Origin: Ruminococcaceae bacterium UBA6857
GTDB lineage: Bacteria; Bacillota; Clostridia; Oscillospirales; Acutalibacteraceae
DNA: 12,081 nucleotides
NCBI GenBank assembly: GCA_002451715.1
Contig: DKDD01000123.1
Coordinates: forward strand, 1-12,081
Reading direction: 5' to 3'
Below the pieces are notes generated by a model. That model saw nothing but the letters and a program-made list of their open reading frames with translations, had not been told where the DNA came from and ran no database searches. The position numbers and the translations under genes were made by a program. Below, piece by piece: positions 1 through 5,944 of the stretch (position 1 is its first letter; each line of letters starts with the position of its first letter).

Positions 1-660
1 CGCGGACTCATCACTGCGGAAAAGAAGAATATCAAAGCGCTTTCGCAAACACAGTTCGGTGAATTTTGCCTTCAAAAAATCAGCCGTTCGCCTTATTCGT
101 GGCTGACCGTTAAATTTGAAGATTCAACGGGTATCGTCTTCACCGGAAACTGCGCGACTTCCGCAGTTTACTGCACACTTGACGAAAACGATTATATCAA
201 AAACGTTTTCGGAACCATTCTTCTTTCTTCCGACGGAACATACGTTTATACCGAAAACAAGAAGTCTGAAACCACAACCGATTCGACCTCGGAAAAAGAA
301 ACAACCGAAAAATCCGCAACAACCGCTTCGGCAAAGACAACAAAAGAAACCGCCGACTCAAAATCTGACGTTACGATAAACAAAAACGCTCAAAGTCGTA
401 CTCAAACCCAAGCAACAGCCAAACCGACAACAACTTCAAAGCCGAAAGACACAACAAAGCGCGAAACAACGCAAACGACAAAAGCACCGACAACCGAACA
501 AAAACAGAAAAGCGAAAACTCTTCAACGGTATATATCACCGACTCCGGTTCAAAATATCACAGAGGAAGCTGTTCCTCGCTTTCAAAATCAAAACATGCA
601 ATTTCAATTAAAGACGCAAGAAGCAAAGGTTATGAACCTTGCAAACGTTGCAAGCCGTAA
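1..660 (+). CDS. C-terminal part of an unidentified protein with Thr/Lys-rich linker and Cys/His C-terminal domain (5' partial)
   Basis: Frame 1 is open from the first base to a TAA at 658-660, giving 219 visible residues; the start lies left of the window. Three parts can be seen. Residues 1 to about 82 look like a folded domain rich in beta-type residues, which I do not recognise. Residues about 83-174 are a low-complexity linker dominated by Thr, Lys, Ser, Glu and Gln, typical of extracytoplasmic spacers in clostridia. Residues 177-219 form a compact module (VYITDSGSKYHRGSC at its start, GYEPCKRCKP at its end). His187, Cys191, Cys214 and Cys217 are placed to bind a metal, as in the Ada-like zinc modules found at the end of many Firmicute secreted nucleases and metallo-beta-lactamase-fold proteins. 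Extracellular location and zinc binding are inference. It is the only plus-strand gene in the window and converges on prs. Confidence 0.8.
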   Translation, partial: RGLITAEKKNIKALSQTQFGEFCLQKISRSPYSWLTVKFEDSTGIVFTGNCATSAVYCTLDENDYIKNVFGTILLSSDGTYVYTENKKSETTTDSTSEKETTEKSATTASAKTTKETADSKSDVTINKNAQSRTQTQATAKPTTTSKPKDTTKRETTQTTKAPTTEQKQKSENSSTVYITDSGSKYHRGSCSSLSKSKHAISIKDARSKGYEPCKRCKP

Positions 661-678
661 GAAAAAAGCAAAACAAAA

Positions 679-722
679 ACGCCGTCGCAAATTCTGCGAC
701 GGCGTGTTAATTTTTGCCTGTT
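679..722. terminator. Shared hairpin terminator between convergent genes
   Basis: GCCGTCGCA (681-689) and TGCGACGGC (695-703) form a perfect 9-bp stem with a 5-nt loop. The flanking C680-G704 and A679-T705 pairs extend it to 11 bp. On the plus strand it is followed by a T-rich stretch (707-722). On the minus strand it is followed by the complement of an A-rich stretch (661-679). It sits between the stop of the plus-strand gene at 660 and the prs stop at 724, so it probably works in both directions. Confidence 0.85.
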
Positions 723-723
723 T

Positions 724-1923
724 TTATTTAAGGTTGTATTTTTCCATGTAATCGTTGATTTTTTGAACGGGATCAAGGAAAACGCTGACCGATTCGTCGT
801 GATTAAGAGTGTCGATGATGAACGCGCAATACTTCGACATATCAACCATTCCGTGCCACTCTCTTTTAAGAAGCTCATCGGGGGTATAGATGAGGTTCGT
901 TGTGAAAATCTTGTTGAAAAGACCTTCTTCATATGCTTTGTCAAAACGTTCAAGTCCGGACGTGAAAAGGCCGAAAGTTGAAAAAACAAAGATTCTTTTT
1001 GCTTTAAGTCCTTTGAGCTGGCGGCAAACGTCAATCATGCTGTCGCCGCTTGAAATCATGTCGTCAACAACAATAACGTCTTTTCCTTCAACGTTGTCGC
1101 CAAGAAATTCATGGGCAAGAATCGGGTTGCGTCCGTTGACGATTTTTGAATAGTCGCGGCGCTTATAGAACATTCCGAGTTCGATTCCGAGAACCTGCGA
1201 ATAATATACGCAACGGCTCATTCCGCCCTCATCGGGAGAAATCATCATTGTTTTTTCCGGAACAAACTTGATGTCGTTATTAACGCTTTTTGCAAGTGCT
1301 TTAATCATCTGATAGGTCGGTGAAACACTTTCAAAGCTGATTCTGATTGCGTTTTGAACGCGCGGGTCATGTGCGTCAAAAGTAATGATGTTTGAAACGC
1401 CCATATTCTCAAGCTCCTGCAAAGCAAGGGCGCAGTCAAGCGATTCTCTTGCGGAACGCTTATGCTGTCTGCCCTCATAAAGCATCGGCATGATAACTGT
1501 AATTCTTCTTGCCTTTCCGGCGCAAGCGGAAATGATTCGCTTGAGGTCGGCAAAATGGTCATCCGGACTCATCGGGACGTTGAGGGGCTTTCCGTCAGCG
1601 TCCTTGAGGTCATACATCTGATAAGTTACGCTGTAATTGAAACAATCGGCAACAATAAAAAGATCATATCCTCTGATAGTTTCGCAAACAACGCCTTTTC
1701 CTTCACCGGTTGAAAAGCGCGGAAGCGTAACATCAATCAGATATGAATCCTTTTGATATCCTTCGAAATGGATTGAATTTTTGTGTTCATATTTAAGGTC
1801 TCTGCGACAACCAACGATATAGTCGTTGATTTTTTTTGCCAAAGCTTCGCTGCCCTTCAAAGCGATAATGCCGAGACGACCCTGCGGAACGCTGGTCACT
1901 TCTTCTCTGTTCAATGCTGACAT
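724..1923 (-). CDS. prs: Ribose-phosphate pyrophosphokinase (PRPP synthase), long clostridial form
   Basis: It makes phosphoribosyl pyrophosphate from ribose 5-phosphate and ATP, the cytosolic precursor for purines, pyrimidines, histidine, tryptophan and NAD. With the start at the ATG ending at 1923 the protein has 399 residues, against about 315 for the classical enzyme. Visible elements: the ATP-site stretch YEGRQHKR (149-156) in place of YARQDRK, TFDAHD (181-186) in place of the DLH metal motif, SPDEGG (229-234), the flexible-loop-like YKRRDY (253-258), and the PRPP loop VVDDMISSGDS (285-295). A 20-residue longer reading from a TTG at 1983 is unlikely: a GGGGG Shine-Dalgarno (1933-1937) lies 9 nt before the ATG, and the promoter (-10 at 1988-1993) places transcription start near that TTG. 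It is monocistronic, with the promoter on its right and the shared terminator on its left. Confidence 0.9.
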   Translation of the reverse strand: MSALNREEVTSVPQGRLGIIALKGSEALAKKINDYIVGCRRDLKYEHKNSIHFEGYQKDSYLIDVTLPRFSTGEGKGVVCETIRGYDLFIVADCFNYSVTYQMYDLKDADGKPLNVPMSPDDHFADLKRIISACAGKARRITVIMPMLYEGRQHKRSARESLDCALALQELENMGVSNIITFDAHDPRVQNAIRISFESVSPTYQMIKALAKSVNNDIKFVPEKTMMISPDEGGMSRCVYYSQVLGIELGMFYKRRDYSKIVNGRNPILAHEFLGDNVEGKDVIVVDDMISSGDSMIDVCRQLKGLKAKRIFVFSTFGLFTSGLERFDKAYEEGLFNKIFTTNLIYTPDELLKREWHGMVDMSKYCAFIIDTLNHDESVSVFLDPVQKINDYMEKYNLK

Positions 1924-1987
1924 TTTGAAATACCCCCTGGAAATTCTCTCTTGAGCGAAAATTTTTCGCTCATTAATATACAAATTA

Positions 1988-2016
1988 ATTGTACTGTTTT
2001 ATTCCGGTATTGGCAA
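1988..2016 (-). promoter_or_regulatory. Sigma-A-type promoter of prs
   Basis: On the minus strand, TTGCCA (2011-2016) and TACAAT (1988-1993) are separated by exactly 17 bp. Start of transcription is predicted near 1980, leaving a leader of about 57 nt that holds the GGGGG ribosome binding site at 1933-1937. Confidence 0.7.
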
Positions 2017-2106
2017 GGGATATGTCGAAAGTTGTCAATAAAATAATTTTGAGTTTCGGAATTATTTTTAGTACTATCTGCCAAACAAATGCCAAAACGT
2101 CGACAT

Positions 2107-2134
2107 TTGACAATTATTATCCCGCTTTTATAAA
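2107..2134 (+). promoter_or_regulatory. Possible plus-strand promoter with no assigned gene
   Basis: Consensus TTGACA (2107-2112) and TATAAA (2129-2134) are 16 bp apart on the plus strand. It points at the convergent cation-transporter gene and has no obvious coding target. It would drive a short RNA from about 2141 into the hairpin at 2183-2208. The region is AT-rich, so chance is a real alternative. Confidence 0.25.
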
Positions 2135-2174
2135 ATTCGTCAAATATGATAAAGGAACAAAATCAAAAAGAGCA

Positions 2175-2208
2175 CAAAAAATAACCGCCGCATAAAAACA
2201 CGGCGATT
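2175..2208 (-). terminator. Terminator after the cation efflux gene
   Basis: On the minus strand AATCGCCG and CGGCGGTT (plus positions 2201-2208 and 2183-2190) form an 8-bp stem with one G-T pair, followed by a T-rich tract (complement of 2175-2182). It begins 4 nt after the stop codon of the transporter gene. Confidence 0.75.
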
Positions 2209-2212
2209 AGTT

Positions 2213-3379
2213 TTAAACATAGCTTGACTCGGCGGTGATAACTGCGTAATAGTTTTCGTTTTCACTTTGAATCTTTTCTTTAAGCATCTCTTTCGTCTGT
2301 TTTTCGGAAAACTTAAAACCGAAAGGAACAACAAGATCAAAAATCAAATTCGTGTGCGTCGGTCCGTCAACAACCCTGAAATCGTGAATACTGAGCGCCG
2401 GGTCAATTTCACGGCAATATGCGGTAACCAGCGAATGAAGCTCATCCACCCTTTCGTCGTTAACAACAAGCGGATCAAGGTGAATAACAAGCTGTATTCC
2501 AAAACGTTTTTGAACTTCGCGTTCGATAAGATCTATCGTGTCGTGCGCTTTGAGAATGTCAATAGTTGACGGAACTTCAACATGAACCGACGCAAATGTT
2601 CTTGTTGCACCGTAAGAATGAATAACAAGGTCATGCATTCCGATGATTCCGTCGTGGCTCATGATGAACTTTTTAAGCTCATCGACAAGCTCTTTTGACG
2701 GTGGCGTTCCGAGAATAATTCCGACCGATTCTTTGAGGACTCCGAAACCGGAATACATGATGAAAAGAGCAACAACTATACCGAAAATTCCGTCGACCGG
2801 AAGTGAAGTGAACTGCGAAAGAACAAGCGCAAGAAGCGTTGAAGCGGTTGCGGCAGTGTCGCTGATACTGTCTTTTGCAACGGCCGTCATTGCGGGCGAA
2901 TCAATTCTTTTTCCGAGATAGCGATTGAAAAACGCGAGCCAGATTTTGCCTGCCATGGAAATCAAAAGCACTGCCACCGCCGCCGCGGAAAGTACCGACG
3001 GTTCGGGCGTTTTGATTTTTTGAACGGAAGTTTTGATAAGTTCAACGCCCATCAGTTCAACAATAAAGCCGACAACAAGCGCCGCAACATATTCGATTCT
3101 TCCGTGACCGAACGGATGCTCCTTGTCGGGCTTTGCGTTTGCCATTTTGAAGCCGACAAGAGTAACAATGTTTGAGCCCGCGTCGGAAAGGTTGTTGAGC
3201 GCGTCACCGGTGATTGCAATGCTTCTGCTCATGCTTCCGATGATGAATTTTGCAGAAGCAAGAATAACGTTGACGATTATTCCGGTAATGCCGCTGAGTA
3301 TTCCGTATCGTTCGCGAACAACCGCGCTTTTTGTATTTTCGCTGTCTTTTACAAACAGCTTTACAAGACCGTTAAACAT
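2213..3379 (-). CDS. Cation diffusion facilitator (CDF) family divalent metal exporter
   Basis: This is an inner-membrane transporter that should export a divalent metal by proton exchange. With the ATG at 3379 the protein has 388 residues. The N-terminal half has several hydrophobic segments (about 29-50, 70-78, 96-115, 128-152, 177-220). The C-terminal part, from about 230, is the usual ferredoxin-like cytoplasmic domain, followed by an extra C-terminal stretch of about 80 residues. The metal-site helices read GDALNNLSD (58-66) and KDSISD (169-174). The second has D-xxx-D rather than the H-xxx-D of zinc exporters, which hints at manganese or iron; that is inference. HPFGHGR (88-94) is a family hallmark. 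The ATG is preferred over a TTG at 3400 because GGGGTGG (3384-3390) stands just before it. It follows the mscS-type gene by 23 nt and is probably cotranscribed with it. Confidence 0.88.
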   Translation of the reverse strand: MFNGLVKLFVKDSENTKSAVVRERYGILSGITGIIVNVILASAKFIIGSMSRSIAITGDALNNLSDAGSNIVTLVGFKMANAKPDKEHPFGHGRIEYVAALVVGFIVELMGVELIKTSVQKIKTPEPSVLSAAAVAVLLISMAGKIWLAFFNRYLGKRIDSPAMTAVAKDSISDTAATASTLLALVLSQFTSLPVDGIFGIVVALFIMYSGFGVLKESVGIILGTPPSKELVDELKKFIMSHDGIIGMHDLVIHSYGATRTFASVHVEVPSTIDILKAHDTIDLIEREVQKRFGIQLVIHLDPLVVNDERVDELHSLVTAYCREIDPALSIHDFRVVDGPTHTNLIFDLVVPFGFKFSEKQTKEMLKEKIQSENENYYAVITAESSYV

Positions 3380-3402
3380 TATGCCACCCCGTTTGAGCAA
3401 CC

Positions 3403-4323
3403 TTACTTTTCAATAATATGTACGTCAAGCTGATCGTAAGGTATATTGATATTGTTTTTATCGAAAGCAAGTTTAACCGCTTCTTCCATTGCAAAATATA
3501 CGTTCCAGTAATCCGCGCTCTTGCACCAAAGTCTTGCCGAAAGCTCGATTGAGCTTGCACCGTGGTTGCTGACAACAACCATTGGTGCGGGATCCTGCAA
3601 AACGGCGGCATTGGCGAGTGCAGTTTCAAGAACAACTGCTTTTGCCTTTGTGATATCATCGTTATATCCGATTGAAAACGTGAGATCCACGCGGCGGTTT
3701 TCTTCCGCAGAATAGTTCACGATATGGTTCTTCGTCATATCGGAGTTCGGAATAATTATACGCTTGTTGTCCGGCGTCATGAGAATGGTATTCATGAAAC
3801 GGATTTCAACGATTGAGCCGGAAAGACCGCCGACTTCAACGTAGTCGCCGTTTTTGAACGGGCGCGTGAGAAGAATTTGAACGCCGGAGGCAATTTGTGC
3901 AACGCTGTCTTGAAGACCGAGACCGATTGCAACACCGACGGCACTGAACGCGGCAAGAACAGACGTGATTTTGATGAACATTGAAAGTGCGCTGAGAATA
4001 AAAATAAGCTTGATAAAAGCGGAAATTACGCGCGAAATAAACTGATAAACGGTCGGATCAACGTTTTTGGCTTTCATCGCTTTCACCGAAAGCTTTTTTG
4101 CAACGCGCGAAAGCCAGATTCCGATGATTACAAGACCGACGGCAAGGATGAGCGTTGGGAGTTTTTCAAAAAATTTTCCGACGATATCCCATTCTTTCCA
4201 AAGCGTGCTGAAATTTCGAACTGCTTCTTCCGGTTTGACGAACTGACCGTTATCGTCAAGAAGCGGATTTGTTGTTGAAGTTGCGGCTTCAAGAGTCAAT
4301 TCCAAAAGGTTAAATTTGAGCAT
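3403..4323 (-). CDS. Small-conductance mechanosensitive channel (MscS family)
   Basis: A 306-residue membrane channel, close to the 286 residues of E. coli MscS, that should open under membrane tension to release solutes after osmotic downshock. Hydrophobic segments lie at about 55-72 and 94-116. The pore helix at about 121-152 contains the Ala/Gly-rich AAFSAVGVAIGLGLQDS. It is followed by the family signature in the beta domain: RPFKNGDYVEVGG (154-166), an EIRFMNT segment, and DNKRIIIPNS (185-194). The ATG at 4321-4323 has an AGGAGAG Shine-Dalgarno (4329-4335). The N-terminal 50 residues are polar and probably lie outside the membrane core. It is the first gene of a two-gene unit with the CDF transporter. 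Confidence 0.92.
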   Translation of the reverse strand: MLKFNLLELTLEAATSTTNPLLDDNGQFVKPEEAVRNFSTLWKEWDIVGKFFEKLPTLILAVGLVIIGIWLSRVAKKLSVKAMKAKNVDPTVYQFISRVISAFIKLIFILSALSMFIKITSVLAAFSAVGVAIGLGLQDSVAQIASGVQILLTRPFKNGDYVEVGGLSGSIVEIRFMNTILMTPDNKRIIIPNSDMTKNHIVNYSAEENRRVDLTFSIGYNDDITKAKAVVLETALANAAVLQDPAPMVVVSNHGASSIELSARLWCKSADYWNVYFAMEEAVKLAFDKNNINIPYDQLDVHIIEK

Positions 4324-4357
4324 TTTTACTCTCCTGTCTTTTGTGCATATTTTTTAT

Positions 4358-4386
4358 ATTTTATCACAGTACAAGCAAAACGAAAA
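4358..4386 (-). promoter_or_regulatory. Probable extended -10 promoter of the mscS-type gene
   Basis: Minus strand TAAAAT (4358-4363) is preceded directly by TGA, giving an extended -10 element. A weak -35 (TTTTCG, 4381-4386) lies 17 bp upstream and abuts the upstream terminator stem. Distance to the start codon is about 35 nt. Confidence 0.45.
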
Positions 4387-4442
4387 GCCCGAAAAGAAAT
4401 TAAAAAGCGGTTAGCTCCTGCTTTTTGCCATTCTTTTCGGGC
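4380..4442 (-). terminator. Long two-tier hairpin terminator of the regulatory operon
   Basis: GCCCGAAAAGAA (4387-4398) and TTCTTTTCGGGC (4431-4442) form a perfect 12-bp outer stem. Inside it AAAAAGC (4402-4408) and GCTTTTT (4420-4426) form a 7-bp inner stem. On the minus strand a T-rich tract follows (complement of 4377-4386). It starts 6 nt after the stop codon of the last small gene. Confidence 0.85.
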
Positions 4443-4448
4443 GTTGAT

Positions 4449-4670
4449 TTATTTAATTTTTAAAATATATTTTCCAATTTCGGCGGCGCGTTCTTCAAGT
4501 TCACTTTTTTCTTCATACAAAACGCAAAGAACGCTGTTGAGCCGCTTGACTTCACTCATGTTTGATTTTTTGATTGCCCTCGAAAGCTCGATTCGATATC
4601 GCCCGATGATGCCTTTTTGAACCTCAATCGACTTTTGATATTCGGAATAAAGCTCATCAAAAGATCTCAT
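4449..4670 (-). CDS. Small helical protein of unknown function, last gene of the SOS-box cassette
   Basis: A 73-residue protein starting at the ATG ending at 4670, with GGGGG (4678-4682) 7 nt upstream. A 79-residue reading from a TTG at 4688 lacks this support. It is highly charged (many Glu, Lys, Arg) with regularly spaced Leu and Ile, as expected for a two-helix coiled coil such as RYRIELSRAIKK and EEKSELEERAAEIGKYI. There is no signal peptide, membrane segment or catalytic motif. I do not recognise the family. It starts 14 nt after the stop of the Cro/C1-type gene and is followed by a strong terminator, so it is the last gene of the three-gene operon. A role as a binding partner or antagonist of one of the two HTH proteins is only a guess from context. 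Confidence 0.65.
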   Translation of the reverse strand: MRSFDELYSEYQKSIEVQKGIIGRYRIELSRAIKKSNMSEVKRLNSVLCVLYEEKSELEERAAEIGKYILKIK

Positions 4671-4684
4671 TGCCCGTCCCCCTT

Positions 4685-4984
4685 TCAAGTTGCAACAAGG
4701 GTCGGCTTTCCTGTCACTCTGTCGCGCAAAATACGTTCCTTTCCGAAAACGATATAATCGCTTGAAACCTTGAAAAACGAAGCGAGTTTTTTAAGTTCGG
4801 TCATAGTGATTTCCTTTCCGCTCTTTTCAATTTCGGTAAGTCTTTTTGAATCGATTCCGGTCAAAGCGGAAACCTCGTCTTTAGAAAGGTACTGCTCTTT
4901 TCTCAGCCGATTGAGCCGTTCGCCGATACTTTCAAGGCTTCGGATTCCGTATTTTGAAGAGACGTCCTTTTTAACAAGCAGCAT
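4685..4984 (-). CDS. Cro/C1-type (Xre) helix-turn-helix protein
   Basis: A 99-residue DNA-binding protein. Residues 20-80 follow the Cro/C1 domain pattern: IGERLNRLRKEQYLSKDEVS, then ALTGIDSKRLTEIEKSG with the recognition helix, ITMTELKKLASFF, and VSSDYIVFG at the end of helix 5. Short flanks of about 19 residues on each side carry nothing recognisable. It most likely acts as a transcriptional repressor; the inverted repeat at 5493-5520 in the operon promoter is a natural candidate target for self-control, but this is inference. The ATG at 4982-4984 has only a closely placed AAAGG before it, so translation may depend on coupling with the upstream gene, which ends 42 nt earlier. Confidence 0.8.
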   Translation of the reverse strand: MLLVKKDVSSKYGIRSLESIGERLNRLRKEQYLSKDEVSALTGIDSKRLTEIEKSGKEITMTELKKLASFFKVSSDYIVFGKERILRDRVTGKPTLVAT

Positions 4985-5026
4985 TGCCTTTTGCGAAAAA
5001 TCGTCGCCGTAACGATATTCAAGCGC

Positions 5027-5332
5027 CTATTTAAGCTTTTCATAAATTATTTCATTGATTTTTTCAAAGCGTCTGAAAATTGTTGAGCGATTTGCTCCGA
5101 CAATTTCTGCAATTTCTTCTTTTGAATAACCTTTGTACCAGTGCAATGAAACAATAAGTCTGTCTTTTTCGTCAAGTTCGTTTTTGATTACCTTTTTGAC
5201 AAGGCGATGAAGTTCACGTCTGCGCTCTCTGAGAATGTATTCGTCAACGTCTCCGTTTTCTTCTGCCTGCCAAAGCATGAAAGCTTCCTGTGCTTTAATG
5301 CGGTCAAGTTGTGTAAAACTGTTTTCAACCAA
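5027..5332 (-). CDS. Sigma-70 region 4-like helix-turn-helix protein
   Basis: A 101-residue protein whose C-terminal half looks like region 4 of sigma-70 factors: LDEKDRLIVSLHWYKGYS (53-70) followed by the HTH KEEIAEIVGANRSTIFRRFEKI (71-92 by position). There is no region 2, so it cannot be a complete sigma factor. Similar short proteins occur in phages and integrative elements as transcription activators or orphan region 4 proteins. The start is a TTG at 5330-5332, with AAGGA (5341-5345) 8 nt upstream and no nearby in-frame ATG. It is the first gene of the three-gene cassette, downstream of a consensus promoter with a LexA-type box, with a leader of about 150 nt. Its targets are unknown. The residues 1-45 region is charged and helical without a recognised domain. 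Confidence 0.78.
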   Translation of the reverse strand: MVENSFTQLDRIKAQEAFMLWQAEENGDVDEYILRERRRELHRLVKKVIKNELDEKDRLIVSLHWYKGYSKEEIAEIVGANRSTIFRRFEKINEIIYEKLK

Positions 5333-5370
5333 TATAGTCTTCCTTTCTGTTCTTTTTTGTTTTTCCGACT

Positions 5371-5385
5371 CTGCCGCGGCGGCAG
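5371..5385 (-). other. GC-rich hairpin in the leader of the regulatory operon
   Basis: CTGCCG (5371-5376) and CGGCAG (5380-5385) form a 6-bp GC-only stem with a 3-nt loop, about 26 nt before the ribosome binding site of the sigma-like gene. No T-tract follows on the minus strand, so it is not an intrinsic terminator. It could stabilise the leader or affect translation. Confidence 0.4.
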
Positions 5386-5459
5386 AAAGCGAAAGAGAGG
5401 TTTTTCGCCAAATGCCGTTTGTCGGTTACTTTGTCTTTTTGGCAAAGCGTGGATCACTT

Positions 5460-5475
5460 CCGAACATTTGTTCGG
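5460..5475. promoter_or_regulatory. LexA (SOS) box
   Basis: CCGAACATTTGTTCGG is an inverted repeat with 7-bp perfect arms and a 2-bp centre. Its core on the minus strand, CGAACAAATGTTCG, fits the Bacillus subtilis-type LexA/DinR consensus CGAAC-RNRY-GTTYG at every position. It lies about 6 to 21 bp downstream of the predicted transcription start of the three-gene cassette, where bound LexA would block transcription until DNA damage. The match is read from the sequence; binding is inferred. Confidence 0.78.
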
Positions 5476-5487
5476 TTTATAGTTATA

Positions 5488-5516
5488 ATTTTAGGCTTGA
5501 ACAGGAACATTGTCAA
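5488..5516 (-). promoter_or_regulatory. Strong promoter of the regulatory cassette
   Basis: On the minus strand the consensus TTGACA (5511-5516) and TAAAAT (5488-5493) are 17 bp apart. Start is predicted near 5481, about 150 nt before the sigma-like gene. Such a near-consensus promoter needs repression to be silent, which fits the LexA box just downstream and the inverted repeat across the spacer. Confidence 0.8.
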
Positions 5517-5520
5517 GCCT
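5493..5520. promoter_or_regulatory. 8-12-8 inverted repeat across the promoter: candidate operator
   Basis: AGGCTTGA (5493-5500) and TCAAGCCT (5513-5520) are perfect complements 12 bp apart, centred in the -35/-10 spacer and covering the -35 hexamer. It is separate from the LexA box. A dimeric HTH repressor, perhaps the Cro/C1-type protein of the same operon, would occlude the promoter here. Confidence 0.5.
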
Positions 5521-5728
5521 TTTTCAAAAAAATCAGCGGTTAAATTTTCCAGTTGGCAAAGGAATTGAATTTTGAGGAAGTTAAATCCAAAAACTTGGAC
5601 ATAGGTCGGCGTTTACGTCGGCGTTATAAATATTTCATAAAATATCGGTACTTTCTTTGGTGTGCCGACCCATGAAACCTAACCGTTTTCGGTTTATCTT
5701 TTATGTTGCGCAACGTGCAAGGTATAAC

Positions 5729-5753
5729 GGGTCGGCTCGGGTCCGACCCCTAC
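5729..5753 (+). repeat. 25-bp palindromic repeat, copy 1
   Basis: The unit begins GGGTCGG, has the 7-nt loop CTCGGGT, then CCGACCC and ends CTAC. It can fold into a 7-bp GC-rich hairpin. An identical copy in the same orientation lies at 5945-5969. Confidence 0.75.
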
Positions 5754-5790
5754 AAAATTATGCTTAATTTTAATTTTGCGAAGACGCTTA

Positions 5791-5816
5791 TTGGCTCCCT
5801 CACAGGAGTGAGCCAA
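5791..5816. repeat. Intergenic hairpin TTGGCTC...GAGCCAA
   Basis: TTGGCTC (5791-5797) pairs with GAGCCAA (5810-5816). After a C-T mismatch, CTC (5799-5801) pairs with GAG (5806-5808) around the loop ACAG. No T-tract follows on either strand, so it is more likely part of a dispersed repeat than a terminator. Confidence 0.5.
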
Positions 5817-5944
5817 GGAAGGCTGTGCCGATTAGGTCACGTTCTGCAATCAAAAAAGTAGACGGAAGACTCGCGAGACTCCCCTACGAATTAAACCGAA
5901 CAGATTTTTTATAAATTTACGTCGTACAGACGATTAGGTTTCAT

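Noticed and set aside
116..379. An 87-codon plus-strand frame rich in Pro, Lys and Gln.
   Set aside because: It is a frame-shifted reading of the Thr/Lys-rich linker of the real frame-1 gene, which is open from base 1 to 660.
1924..1983. A 20-residue N-terminal extension of the PRPP synthase starting at a TTG.
   Set aside because: The TTG coincides with the predicted transcription start and has no ribosome binding site, while the internal ATG has GGGGG at the right distance.
5188..5457. An 89-codon minus-strand frame with GTG start in the leader of the regulatory cassette.
   Set aside because: It overlaps half of the sigma-like gene in another frame, is very basic without a recognisable pattern, and has no clear ribosome binding site.
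5893..5905. A CCGAACAG sequence as a second LexA site.
   Set aside because: It has only one half-site; the partner GTTC is missing at the required spacing.
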